NCBI RefSeq assembly: GCF_014644555.1
Contig: NZ_BMKX01000004.1
Span: 207,784-271,783, forward strand
Source: Glutamicibacter ardleyensis
GTDB taxonomy: Bacteria > Actinomycetota > Actinomycetes > Actinomycetales > Micrococcaceae
Length of the DNA stretch: 64,000 nt
Direction: 5' to 3'
Part shown: one piece after another, positions 16,504-24,820 of the stretch
Numbering within the stretch: the stretch's first letter is position 1
Layout: each line of letters begins with the position of its first letter
Notes under the pieces: model-generated
What the model was told of the DNA's origin: nothing
The model's database searches: none
What the model saw: only the letters and a program-made list of their open reading frames with translations
Position numbers and translations under genes: made by a program

Positions 16504-17766
16504 TTATGCCTTGGTGCGCAGCCGCCACAGCGAGGTGACTTCCCGCGAGCGTGCTGCATGGAGGATGTCGGAATCATCCGTGGCGCGCCCGTGGGTGGGC
16601 AGGGTGTCGAGCCTGTCGATCACTTCGAGTCCTGCGTCGTCGATGGCATCGAGCAATAGCTGGCGGCTGCGCAGGCCCAGCAGCTCGGCCAGGTCGGAAA
16701 TGATCAGCCAGCCTTCGCCGTGCTGCGTGAGGTGTTTGGGCAGTCCGCGCAGAAACTGCAAGAGCATCTTGCTTCCCGGATCGTACACGGCCGCATCCAG
16801 GGTGGTCGGCGCGCTTCCGGGCAGCCAGGGCGGATTGCAGATCACCAAAGGTGCCCTGCCCGCGGGAAACATGCTGGTCAGTTCGGCGCGCGCGGAATCA
16901 CTGATGGCCAGGCGCGCGAAGTTGTCGTTTGCGCAATCCACCGCGCGCTGATGGATGTCGGTGCCGATTACGGTCTGCACTCCGCGGGCCACCAAGACGG
17001 CTGCCAGCACTCCGGTGCCGGTGCCGATATCAAAGGCCAGCTCGGTGGTGTTCAGCGGGGCCTTGGCGACCAGATCAACATACTCGTGCCGGGTGGGCAG
17101 GAACGTGCCGTAGCCGGGGTGGATCTTCTGGCCTAGCGCCGGCACCTCGACGCCGTTGAGGTGCCATTGGTAGGCGCTGAGCACGCCGGTGAGTTCCTGG
17201 AGGCTGACCACGGCACTGGTGGCAGCGGAGCCGGACTGCTGCGGATAGCCAAATGCCACCGCAGGTCCAACGCGCGGGGCCCGGGGCAGTTCCAGCGCGG
17301 CTTCGCCATCGGCGGTGTCCAGATTCAGCGGAACCAAGATCAACGACATCATGCGTGCGCGTTGGGCTCGCCCCTGGCGGATGGCGTAGAACTTTTCCGC
17401 GTCGGTTTGCGTCTTGCGCGAAGACTTGCCGCTGGCCGCCTTGGAAAGCCGGCGATCGATGGCCGAGAGCATTTGCTTGGCATTGTGGAAGTCGCCCAGC
17501 CAAAGCATGGCCATGCCGCGTGCTGCGTTGCGCATGGCGGCATCGGCGGTGAGCCGGTCGTCAACGACCACCACATTTTTGGGTGCGGGGCGTGCATTGG
17601 CAGAGAACCAGCTGGCGGAAGTGCGGGTTCCTTGATGGTCCCAGCTCAGGGTTTGGCCGGCAGTGTCGGGGGAGTGCTCGATGGCGGTGTACCTCGTTGA
17701 GTCGTGGCGCTCACCCGATGTCTGACCGCGCGCGAGCGATGGTGCTGCGAAGTCCGGTACAGACAA
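16504..17766 (-). CDS. class I methyltransferase with NPPW motif
   Basis: A 420-residue protein whose C-terminal half is a methyltransferase: SAM motif FDIGTGTGVLAAVL, then VIGTDIHQRAVDCA, and ICNPPWLPG, the NPPY-type motif typical of enzymes acting on amide or amine nitrogens in nucleic acid bases or glutamine (RsmC, PrmC and HemK groups). The N-terminal 200 residues are a family-specific domain as in actinobacterial relatives. The start is a TTG without a clear ribosome site, so it may really begin downstream. rRNA or protein methylation is an inference from the NPPW motif. Confidence 0.8.
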   Translation of the reverse strand: MSVPDFAAPSLARGQTSGERHDSTRYTAIEHSPDTAGQTLSWDHQGTRTSASWFSANARPAPKNVVVVDDRLTADAAMRNAARGMAMLWLGDFHNAKQMLSAIDRRLSKAASGKSSRKTQTDAEKFYAIRQGRAQRARMMSLILVPLNLDTADGEAALELPRAPRVGPAVAFGYPQQSGSAATSAVVSLQELTGVLSAYQWHLNGVEVPALGQKIHPGYGTFLPTRHEYVDLVAKAPLNTTELAFDIGTGTGVLAAVLVARGVQTVIGTDIHQRAVDCANDNFARLAISDSARAELTSMFPAGRAPLVICNPPWLPGSAPTTLDAAVYDPGSKMLLQFLRGLPKHLTQHGEGWLIISDLAELLGLRSRQLLLDAIDDAGLEVIDRLDTLPTHGRATDDSDILHAARSREVTSLWRLRTKA

Positions 17767-17920
17767 TGATACGGAGTTTTCCGCTGGCGCTGGTGCAGTA
17801 CCAGCACCCCTAGCATGTACGACTCCTGAGTGCTATCTTTAACTTTGTAATGCAAAGTACTTTTCATCACGAATAACTTTGTGGCTCTACCGAGTCGCCC
17901 GATGAAAGAGAGAGCAGACC

Positions 17921-18583
17921 ATGAGCAACGACAACACGCCAGAAACGGATCCGGCGCGGATCTTGGATGATATCGAGGCTAATGCGCGTCAAACACGTCA
18001 GGCCATGAGCCCGAACCAGCTGCTTCTCTTTTCGCTCTGGGGCGGCGCCTGGGTGATCGCGTTCATCGCGGTCTTCCTCACCTTTGCTCCGGTTGCTGCG
18101 CCGTTGCTGCCGAGATTTCTCGGCGTCGGCATTGGGGTATTCGCCTTTCTGCTGGCCATCGTGCTTTCCGCGGTGCACTCGGCCAAACGTGGCTCCGGAA
18201 CGAAGGGGCCATCAATGGTGGAAGGTGCCATTTACGGCAACACCTTCACGCTAGGAATCATCTTTGCCGGCTTGCTCGGATGGCGGCTGCACGCGGCGGG
18301 CCTAGATTCCATGGGACTGCTGACCTTCGCGCTCGGCGCACTGTGCTTGGTGGTGGGGGTGTTGGTAATCGCCGGATCGTTGATCTTCAATGATCGAACA
18401 CAATTGATTTTTGGGGCATGGATCTTAGTAATTGGAATGCTTTCACTGGCAGTGCCGGCGCCCTACAATTTGCTGGCCGGCGCGGTGGGAGGACTGGGGT
18501 TGATAGTGCTCGGGTTGCTGCACGGACTGAAGCCAGCATTGGTCGCAGGTGAGGTGGTTAAAGGTGGGCATGCACGAGCTTGA
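17921..18583 (+). CDS. multi-pass membrane protein
   Basis: A 220-residue integral membrane protein of unknown function. About 40 soluble N-terminal residues (with DIEANARQTRQAMSP) are followed by six likely membrane helices, for example LLLFSLWGGAWVIAFIAVFL, LGVGIGVFAFLLAIVLSAV and LGIIFAGLLGWRL. The last codons overlap the start of a small winged-helix regulator gene by 14 bases, so the two are a coupled pair. This arrangement (membrane protein plus HTH_34 regulator) is common in actinobacteria, where the regulator is thought to control its own membrane partner. The ATG has AGAGAG upstream. Confidence 0.8.
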   Translation: MSNDNTPETDPARILDDIEANARQTRQAMSPNQLLLFSLWGGAWVIAFIAVFLTFAPVAAPLLPRFLGVGIGVFAFLLAIVLSAVHSAKRGSGTKGPSMVEGAIYGNTFTLGIIFAGLLGWRLHAAGLDSMGLLTFALGALCLVVGVLVIAGSLIFNDRTQLIFGAWILVIGMLSLAVPAPYNLLAGAVGGLGLIVLGLLHGLKPALVAGEVVKGGHARA

Positions 18584-18866
18584 TCCAGTCATCCATGCAC
18601 AGGCGCGCCTGCGCACGGTCACGGTGCTCGACACGCTTCGGGTCGGAGACCGAATCTCATTTCCCAAACTCCAGGGGCTGCTTGCGATGACCTCGGGTAA
18701 TCTGGCGACACATCTGCGCAAACTTGAAGAGAGTCAGTATGTGGCAGTGGAGAAGATTTTGGAGGGACGCAATCCGGTGACCTATGTGTGTCTCACGTCC
18801 ACGGGGCGGGTAGCGTTTGAAAACTATAAATTGGCGCTACGCGAACTGCTTGACCCGGCGCGGTAA
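18570..18866 (+). CDS. winged-helix transcriptional regulator (HTH_34 type)
   Basis: A 98-residue DNA-binding protein. LRTVTVLDTLRVGDRISFPK leads into the recognition helix MTSGNLATHLRKLEESQYV and a wing with EGRNPVTYVCLTSTGRVAFE. This is the MarR/ArsR-like HTH_34 domain with no extra ligand domain. The start is ATG 18570, preceded by AAAGGTGGG; GTG 18564 is an alternative. It overlaps the end of the upstream membrane protein gene, so both are made from one message. What it senses is unknown. Confidence 0.85.
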   Translation: MHELDPVIHAQARLRTVTVLDTLRVGDRISFPKLQGLLAMTSGNLATHLRKLEESQYVAVEKILEGRNPVTYVCLTSTGRVAFENYKLALRELLDPAR

Positions 18867-19013
18867 AAAGCCAAACCTTAGCGCATACTTGCACGATTGC
18901 AAGACCTAGAAATCGGAGTCAGGCAAACGTAAGGTTGTGTCCAGCTAGCTCCAAAAATTGGCAGGTAGCGTCGGTTAGGTAAGTTGTTCGATCAAGCGAC
19001 AGGAGATCATCTG

Positions 19014-19208
19014 ATGGGTTTGGGCGATAAGTTTAAGAACAAGGCTCAGGAAGCAAGCGGCAAGGTCAAGGAGACCGTAGGCGATGCGACCAACAATGAG
19101 AGCCTGCAGGCCGAAGGCGTGAAGGATCAGGCAGCAGCCAAGGCCAAACAGGCCGGCGAAGCAGTCAAGGACGCAGCTAAAGACGTTCGCGACGATCTGA
19201 ACAAGTAA
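19014..19208 (+). CDS. CsbD-family stress protein
   Basis: A 64-residue, highly charged, Ala/Lys-rich small protein of the CsbD family: MGLGDKFKNKAQEASGKVKE, then GDATNNESLQAEGVKDQ, the diagnostic pattern. It is likely intrinsically disordered or helical and induced by general stress in relatives. The start is ATG 19014 with AGGAG eight bases upstream; the ten upstream codons are not part of the family. It is a single gene closed by a strong terminator. Confidence 0.9.
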   Translation: MGLGDKFKNKAQEASGKVKETVGDATNNESLQAEGVKDQAAAKAKQAGEAVKDAAKDVRDDLNK

Positions 19209-19219
19209 AAGTTTTCCGT

Positions 19220-19254
19220 CCAAAGGCACCCACCAATTCGGTGGGTGCCTTTGG
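19220..19254. terminator. terminator hairpin after csbD-like gene
   Basis: A perfect 15-bp stem (CCAAAGGCACCCACC / GGTGGGTGCCTTTGG) between two convergent genes; the A and T runs at its ends suit both directions. Confidence 0.85.
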
Positions 19255-19273
19255 TGCGTGCGGGCATTGACAG

Positions 19274-20497
19274 TTAGCGGGCAGTAGTTAGTTGATGTAG
19301 TGCCCGGATTACCGGCAGCGAACTGTCTTCCTCCGCTTCCAGTTGCTTCGCAAGATGTGCAGCGCGCACCGCGTATTTATCGGTAGCCAGCGTCTGATCT
19401 ATGGCTGCGAGCAGTCTTTCGACGCTCAGCTCTTTGTATTTGATCGGCTCCACTCCTGCGCCTAAGGCGTGCACGCGTGCCGCCCAGAAGGGCTGATCGG
19501 TGAAGATTGGCACGCTAATCGTTGGCACGCCGGCGCGTAGTCCGGAGGCCGTAGTGCCTGCCCCGGCGTGATGAATGACCGCGGCCATCTGCGGAAATAG
19601 CCACTGGTGGTCGGTGCCGCCGATGCCCAAGATGTTCGGCTCGTTGATTCCGGGGGCGCCTTGTAGGATGAACCGCCGGTCACTGCGGGTAGCCACCTCG
19701 TGCATGAAATCCGCATCCATTGCCGCGGTGCTGCCAAAACCAAGGTAGACCGGTGGCGGGCCATCAGCGAGAAAGTCGAGAAGCTCGGTTGGGGCGGTCC
19801 AATCGCTATCGTGTTGCGGCCACCAGTAGCCGCAGGTGCTCATGGCCGGGCGCCAGTCCTTTGGTCGCGGAACCAGCAATGGGCTGAAACCGTGCAGGAT
19901 CGGCGCGTCTTTGCTCCTGCGTTGCCGCTCGGAGGCGGGCCGACTGCGCGGCGGCAAGCCAAGTTCGGAACGCAGCCGGTTAACTGGCGGATCGTAGGGA
20001 GCTTTGCTGGCACCAATGAGCGAGCCAAGGAGCTTGTTGCCCACAGCACCAAAATTGCGCGCGGTGCCTAACACCATGGGTGCGTAGGCCCCGCTCGGTA
20101 CCGATGGCTGCAGGTGAGCGCCGATGACTGGAATCTGTAGCGCCTCGGCGACATCGTAGGCAAAAGGTGCGACAGAATTGGCCATGATCACCTCCGCTCC
20201 TTGCTCGGCGGCTCGCAGTGTTCCGGTGGCGGCGGACTCAAAATAGGCTTGCAATTCACGCATATACCAGCGCAATTTTTTGGCGCCAGCTTTCTGGCCC
20301 GGGGCTGCGGGGTTCACCAGTTCATCCATGGAGCCGGGCAGTTCGTGGAAGGTGGCGCCGGCGTGGGTGACCAATGGTGCGTATTCCATGTTGGCCGCGA
20401 TCGACACCTCAAAACCGTGAGTGCCCAGTTTGGCGGCGAGTCCCGCCATGGGTGCGACGTCGCCACGAGTTCCAGGGGTGATCATGAGTACACGCAT
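19274..20497 (-). CDS. GT1-family glycosyltransferase (UGT/MGT type)
   Basis: A 407-residue GT-B glycosyltransferase of family 1, which moves sugar from a UDP- or other NDP-sugar to a lipid, sterol or macrolide. Seen: N-terminal MRVLMITPGTRGDVAPMAGL (acceptor domain, cf. sterol glucosyltransferases), PPPVYLGFGS starting the donor domain, and the donor-binding signature HHAGAGTTASGLRAGVPTIS with IFTDQPFWA. It is divergently transcribed from a TetR regulator 99 bases away, a layout typical of repressor-controlled detoxification genes, so inactivation of a drug by glycosylation is one guess and glycolipid synthesis another. Confidence 0.88.
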   Translation of the reverse strand: MRVLMITPGTRGDVAPMAGLAAKLGTHGFEVSIAANMEYAPLVTHAGATFHELPGSMDELVNPAAPGQKAGAKKLRWYMRELQAYFESAATGTLRAAEQGAEVIMANSVAPFAYDVAEALQIPVIGAHLQPSVPSGAYAPMVLGTARNFGAVGNKLLGSLIGASKAPYDPPVNRLRSELGLPPRSRPASERQRRSKDAPILHGFSPLLVPRPKDWRPAMSTCGYWWPQHDSDWTAPTELLDFLADGPPPVYLGFGSTAAMDADFMHEVATRSDRRFILQGAPGINEPNILGIGGTDHQWLFPQMAAVIHHAGAGTTASGLRAGVPTISVPIFTDQPFWAARVHALGAGVEPIKYKELSVERLLAAIDQTLATDKYAVRAAHLAKQLEAEEDSSLPVIRALHQLTTAR

Positions 20498-20506
20498 TTT
20501 CTCTCC

Positions 20507-20550
20507 AGACTATTAATAGCGATCACTGTTCGCAATTAAGTATATAGTCT
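20507..20550. promoter_or_regulatory. nested dyads between glycosyltransferase and TetR genes
   Basis: Outer perfect arms AGACTAT and ATAGTCT enclose an inner GCGA-N7-TCGC dyad, nearly concentric. The sequence is AT-rich and includes TATTAAT and TATAGT, usable as divergent -10 elements. It is a plausible operator for the adjacent TetR protein. Confidence 0.5.
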
Positions 20551-20596
20551 AATGGTGTCAGCGGAACACCACCAAGGACGGCAGGAGAATTCTAGA

Positions 20597-21274
20597 GTGC
20601 CGAAGCAAAAGAAGCAGGAAGCCGGCGCGACTTTAGAGCGTAGCGCGAGGGGTCCCAAACCGTCGCACTCACGCGAAAAGATCGCACGGGTGGCCGTTGA
20701 GCTGGCCGACGAGCGAGGTCTGGACGCGGTGTCCATCAGAGCCGTCGCCCAACAAATCGGCGCGGGGGCAGCCTCCCTTTACCGATATGTTGATTCTTCG
20801 GACCAATTACTGGATTTGATGGTGGATCGGGTCAGCGGCGAATACGTCTTCGACGAGTTGGCCGGCAGCCCTGAAGAACAATTGCTCGCACTCGCCGCGC
20901 AGGGACGAGCGATTATGCACACCCACCGCTGGCTGGCACCACTGGTGCAGAGCACACGCGTACCAGGGCCACAGACCCTGCACTATTTAGAGTCCGCGCT
21001 GAGCGCCTTAGCGGGTACCGCATTATCTGGAACGCAAAAACTTCAAACGATCGCCATGCTGACCGCGATCACCTCCGCCTTCGTGATCAACGAACTAAGT
21101 CAGCAAGATGCGCAGCCGCGCGGTGTTATCGAACTTCAGCAGGCGCTGGCCAGCGGTCAGTACCCGTTGCTTACCGCTGCCTTCCAACAGGCGGACCCCA
21201 CGGTGGACCAAGACGGAGTGTTCGGCTCACTGATCAGGAATTATCTGCGCGGAGCCGGAATCTTCGAAGCGTAA
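20597..21274 (+). CDS. TetR-family transcriptional repressor
   Basis: A protein of about 225 residues with an N-terminal TetR DNA-binding domain: REKIARVAVELADERGLDAV, the helix-turn-helix SIRAVAQQIGAGAASLYRYV, then DSSDQLLDLMVDRV. The rest is an all-helical ligand domain. The start is GTG 20597 with AGGAG ten bases upstream; ATG 20552 is in frame but lacks a ribosome site and would put the start inside the probable operator. It probably represses itself and the divergent glycosyltransferase; the inducer is unknown. Confidence 0.88.
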   Translation: MPKQKKQEAGATLERSARGPKPSHSREKIARVAVELADERGLDAVSIRAVAQQIGAGAASLYRYVDSSDQLLDLMVDRVSGEYVFDELAGSPEEQLLALAAQGRAIMHTHRWLAPLVQSTRVPGPQTLHYLESALSALAGTALSGTQKLQTIAMLTAITSAFVINELSQQDAQPRGVIELQQALASGQYPLLTAAFQQADPTVDQDGVFGSLIRNYLRGAGIFEA

Positions 21275-21377
21275 TTTTAACGCTATATTGCCTCGAATCG
21301 AAATCTTCTTTACCGTCGTGACTTGGTGTGAAACGATGAACCCATCACTAGCTTTACCGACGATACGGGAGTTCATC

Positions 21378-22547
21378 ATGGCTGCACCAGCCGAAACGAC
21401 GATGGCCGAGATCAATGAACTGATCAGCCTCGATACCACCAGCCGCGACAGTAACCTGCCGCTGATCGAGCTGGTGGTGGCCAAGCTGGATGCAGCGGGA
21501 ATTAGCTCGAAGTTGATCCACAACGAGGACGGCTCCAAGGCGAACCTGCTGGCCACCATACCAGCGGCCGATGGCACGCGAACCGGCGGCATCGTGCTTT
21601 CCGGGCACACCGACGTGGTCCCGGTCGACGGGCAGGACTGGTCCAGCGAGCCGTTTAGCACGCAGATTCGTGACGGCAAGCTTTACGGACGTGGCACCTG
21701 CGATATGAAGGGTTTTATCGGGGTAATCCTGGCCAAACTGCCGGATATCACCGCGGCGAAACTATCGGAACCAATCCACCTGGCGTTGTCCTATGACGAA
21801 GAAGTCGGGTGTGTGGGAGCGGTGAGCCTGGTGGAGGAAATCACCGACCAGCAGCTGGCCCCACGCGGAGCCATCATCGGTGAACCAAGTAGCATGCGCG
21901 CGATTCGTGGGCACAAGTCCATGAACGTTTTCCAGGTGACGTTCAACGGCGTTGCCGCCCACTCTTCGCTGCCACGCGAGGGGCTAAATGCGATCTCCTA
22001 CGCGTTGCGCTTTGCCAACTATGTTGAAGAGATTTCGGCCCAGCTGCGCACCGAGGGGCCGAGCGATGACGCGTTCATCGAGCCAACCACCACCATGAAC
22101 GTGAACCGGTTTGACGGCGGGATCGCGGTGAACACCATCCCTTCCAAGTGCGTGGTGCACTTTGAATTCCGTTCGCTGGCAGTAGTGGACCGGGCCGCGC
22201 TGATCGCGCAGTTCCGTGATTATGCCGCGCAGCTTGACGCTGAAATGAAGCAGCTAAACTCTGCCGGCTCGGTGCACTTCGAACAGGTTGCCGGCGCCCC
22301 GGGACTGGACACGGAGCGCGGCGAGCAAATCGTTGCGTTGGCCGCCGCCTGCGGTGCGATCGCCACCGATGAAAAAGTCACCTATGGCACCGAGGCGGGA
22401 CTGTTCGCCGCCGCGGGGATCCCATCGGTAGTGTGTGGACCTGGCGATATTGCCCAGGCCCACGCACCGGATGAATTCATTGAGCTATCCCAGATTGTTG
22501 ACTGCGAAAACTTCATCCTGCGCCTGGTGCAGGAGCTCTCGGCATGA
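21378..22547 (+). CDS. argE: acetylornithine deacetylase / M20 deacylase (ArgE-like)
   Basis: A zinc M20 hydrolase of 389 residues, removing the acetyl group from N-acetylornithine or a related N-acyl amino acid. Metal ligands: His and Asp in LSGHTDVVPVDG, Asp in YGRGTCDMKGF, the catalytic and metal Glu pair in SYDEEVGCVG, Glu in IIGEPSS, and a late His in GDIAQAHAPDEF. The start is ATG 21378 with GGGAG six bases upstream. It ends in ATGA shared with the next gene, an MHS transporter, rather than lying in an arginine operon, so the true substrate may be an imported acyl amino acid. Confidence 0.85.
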   Translation: MAAPAETTMAEINELISLDTTSRDSNLPLIELVVAKLDAAGISSKLIHNEDGSKANLLATIPAADGTRTGGIVLSGHTDVVPVDGQDWSSEPFSTQIRDGKLYGRGTCDMKGFIGVILAKLPDITAAKLSEPIHLALSYDEEVGCVGAVSLVEEITDQQLAPRGAIIGEPSSMRAIRGHKSMNVFQVTFNGVAAHSSLPREGLNAISYALRFANYVEEISAQLRTEGPSDDAFIEPTTTMNVNRFDGGIAVNTIPSKCVVHFEFRSLAVVDRAALIAQFRDYAAQLDAEMKQLNSAGSVHFEQVAGAPGLDTERGEQIVALAAACGAIATDEKVTYGTEAGLFAAAGIPSVVCGPGDIAQAHAPDEFIELSQIVDCENFILRLVQELSA

Positions 22548-23821
22548 GCACCACGGCGCCACAGGCGACCCCACAACAACTAGCAATTGCTCGCAAGGCG
22601 GTGATATCTTCCTCCATCGGCGCGGCCCTGGAATGGTTCGACATCATCGTCTACGCCACCTTCGCCACAACTATCGCCAAACTGTTCTACCCTGAGTCCA
22701 ATGGATCCTTCGCGCTGATCCTGACCTTTGCGACCTTCGCGATTTCCTATCTGATCCGTCCACTGGGCGGAATGATCTTAGGAAGTTATGCGGATCGTAA
22801 GGGACGCAAGAAGGCGCTGACGCTGACTTTGATGCTGATGATGCTCGGCACGCTGATCATGGCCGTGGCCCCAACCTACGCGATGGTTGGAGTCTGGGGT
22901 GCGCTGATCATTTTGCTGTCGCGTCTCATTCAGGGATTCTCCGCCGGTGGCGAGTTTGGTACGGCCACCGCATTCTTGATCGAAAGCGCACCGCATAAGA
23001 AGGCGTTTTACGCCTCCTGGCAGGTGGCCGCGCAGGGCGTGTCGATGCTACTGGCCTCCGGGTTCGGTTACGTGCTGACCACACAGCTATCCCAAGAAGC
23101 GTTGGAAAGCTGGGGCTGGCGTGTGCCGTTTTTTGTTGGTCTGCTGATCGGGCCGGTGGGACTCTATATTCGTGCGCGACTCGAAGAAACCGAAGAGTTC
23201 ATTTCCACCACGAAGAGCAAGTCGCCGTTGGGTGAATTGTTTAGCCAGCACTACGGCCGACTCTTGGCCGGTTCCGCGGCCGTCGGTGTGGCAACAATTT
23301 CTGTCTACATGATCTTGTACATGCCAACCTTTGCCGTGAAAAACCTCAATATCCCGGCCGATGCCGCCTTCCTTGGCGGAGTAGTAGCCGGTGTGATCAC
23401 CTTGGTGACCGTCCCGATGATCGGTCATCTGGCGGACCGGGTGGGCCCTGCCAAGGTGATGACCTGGGCGGCGGTCGGTGCCTTGGTATTGGCATGGCCA
23501 CTGTTTAAGCTGATGACCAGCAATCCGAGTATCCCGGTGATGGTCCTGGTGATCGCGTTACTGGGCGTGATCATGTCCTTCTACTTCGGGCCACTGCCGG
23601 CACTGGTTTCCGCGCTCTTCCCAGCGGCGATTCGTGGGTCGGGGATCTCGGTCACCTACAACGTGGGCGTGACCCTGCTTGGCGGTATCGCACCACTGGT
23701 ACTGACCTGGTTGCTAAGCATCACCGGTTCGTTGGAAACTCCGAGCCTGTACTACATGGCGATCGCAGTGATCTCCTTGGTCGGCCTGGCATTTATTCGC
23801 CTGCGGTACAAGTTGCGCTAA
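22544..23821 (+). CDS. MHS-family MFS transporter
   Basis: A 425-residue, 12-helix major facilitator transporter of the metabolite:H+ symporter family (ProP, ShiA and KgtP relatives). Hallmarks: SSIGAALEWFDIIVYATFAT in helix 1, RPLGGMILGSYADRKGRKKAL (motif A), RLIQGFSAGGEFGTATAFLIE in helix 4-5 and the second half's HLADRVGP. Its ATG overlaps the TGA of the deacylase gene (ATGA), so uptake and hydrolysis are coupled. Substrates of this family are small acids, betaines and amino acids. A strong terminator follows. Confidence 0.9.
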   Translation: MSTTAPQATPQQLAIARKAVISSSIGAALEWFDIIVYATFATTIAKLFYPESNGSFALILTFATFAISYLIRPLGGMILGSYADRKGRKKALTLTLMLMMLGTLIMAVAPTYAMVGVWGALIILLSRLIQGFSAGGEFGTATAFLIESAPHKKAFYASWQVAAQGVSMLLASGFGYVLTTQLSQEALESWGWRVPFFVGLLIGPVGLYIRARLEETEEFISTTKSKSPLGELFSQHYGRLLAGSAAVGVATISVYMILYMPTFAVKNLNIPADAAFLGGVVAGVITLVTVPMIGHLADRVGPAKVMTWAAVGALVLAWPLFKLMTSNPSIPVMVLVIALLGVIMSFYFGPLPALVSALFPAAIRGSGISVTYNVGVTLLGGIAPLVLTWLLSITGSLETPSLYYMAIAVISLVGLAFIRLRYKLR

Positions 23822-23835
23822 AAATCGCTTAAATC

Positions 23836-23872
23836 AAGAATGGCTTCGATCCTAAAGATCGAAGCCATTCTT
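23836..23872. terminator. terminator hairpin after MHS transporter
   Basis: A perfect 16-bp stem (AAGAATGGCTTCGATC and its complement), a CTAAA loop and a following AT-rich run, between convergent genes. Confidence 0.9.
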
Positions 23873-23883
23873 ATTTATCCCGT

Positions 23884-24576
23884 CTACCGGACTACCAGCA
23901 ACACTGCGATCCAGTGGCAGGCGAAAGCCAGCACCGTACAGGCGTGGAAAAGTTCATGGAATCCGAAGACCGTCGGGACTGGGTTGGGACGTTTAGTTGC
24001 GTAGAACACCGCGCCGATCGAGTAGAACAGGCCTCCGCCTAAGACCAGCAGTAGGACCGCGGGGCTGGCTGCCCAATAAGAGGGGATATCCATCGCTGCG
24101 CCCCAGCCAAGCAGAATGTACAGGACCACGGAGAACCAGCGTGGAGCCGCTGGCCAGAAGGTTTTGACTAGGATCCCGAGTATTGCTCCGGCCCAGATAA
24201 TCGACAAGGTCAGGATCGCTTGAGAGCGGTCAAGGATTTGCACCGCAATGGGTGTGTAGGTGCCAGCGATTAACAAGAAAATATTTGCGTGATCAGCACG
24301 GCGGAACCACGCGGTGGTCTGCGCTGACCAATTTCCACGGTGATACATCGCCGAGGTGGCGAAGAGCGTGATGGAGGTCAGTGCGAAAACCGCGGCGGAC
24401 CACTCGGCGGCCGGTCCCTGGGCCAAGACCACAATCAGTAGGCCCAAGATAATCACCAGCGGGCTGACCCAGGCATGAATCATTCCACGCCACAGCGTAC
24501 GTTCGGTTCCCGGAGTTGGCTGCCACCGGGAGCGAGATCTTATCGGCTCGGTGGCGTCGGAGGCGGTGTTTGTCAT
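23884..24576 (-). CDS. haemolysin III / PAQR-family membrane protein
   Basis: A seven-helix membrane protein of 230 residues in the YqfA/haemolysin III (PAQR-like) family. The conserved metal-site residues are present: the Ser and His of TSAMYHR in helix 2, RRADHANIFLLIAGTYTP, and the C-terminal FHELFHACTVLAFACHW with two histidines. The name haemolysin is historical; eukaryotic members are receptors with ceramidase-like sites, and the bacterial role is uncertain. The start is ATG 24576 with AAGGAA upstream. Confidence 0.88.
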   Translation of the reverse strand: MTNTASDATEPIRSRSRWQPTPGTERTLWRGMIHAWVSPLVIILGLLIVVLAQGPAAEWSAAVFALTSITLFATSAMYHRGNWSAQTTAWFRRADHANIFLLIAGTYTPIAVQILDRSQAILTLSIIWAGAILGILVKTFWPAAPRWFSVVLYILLGWGAAMDIPSYWAASPAVLLLVLGGGLFYSIGAVFYATKRPNPVPTVFGFHELFHACTVLAFACHWIAVLLVVR

Positions 24577-24820
24577 GTGCTTCCTTAGAGCTGGCCAAAA
24601 TGTCTGCTGGTTCAAATCTTACTGGAGTCAGTGAAGCACCCTGTTGAATTTTGACACCGTACTCAGGTGCTCTGTTGTCTTTAGTTACGGGGGCTCAGCT
24701 TGAATGCCGCGTGGTTTCAAATTTTGGGGGAGAGGCGGGGTAAGCTCCTATTTGGTTGAAGATCGCATGATATTCCGGCTCTTTAACATCATTATTCATT
24801 CGCATCACTTGGGGAGTTTT

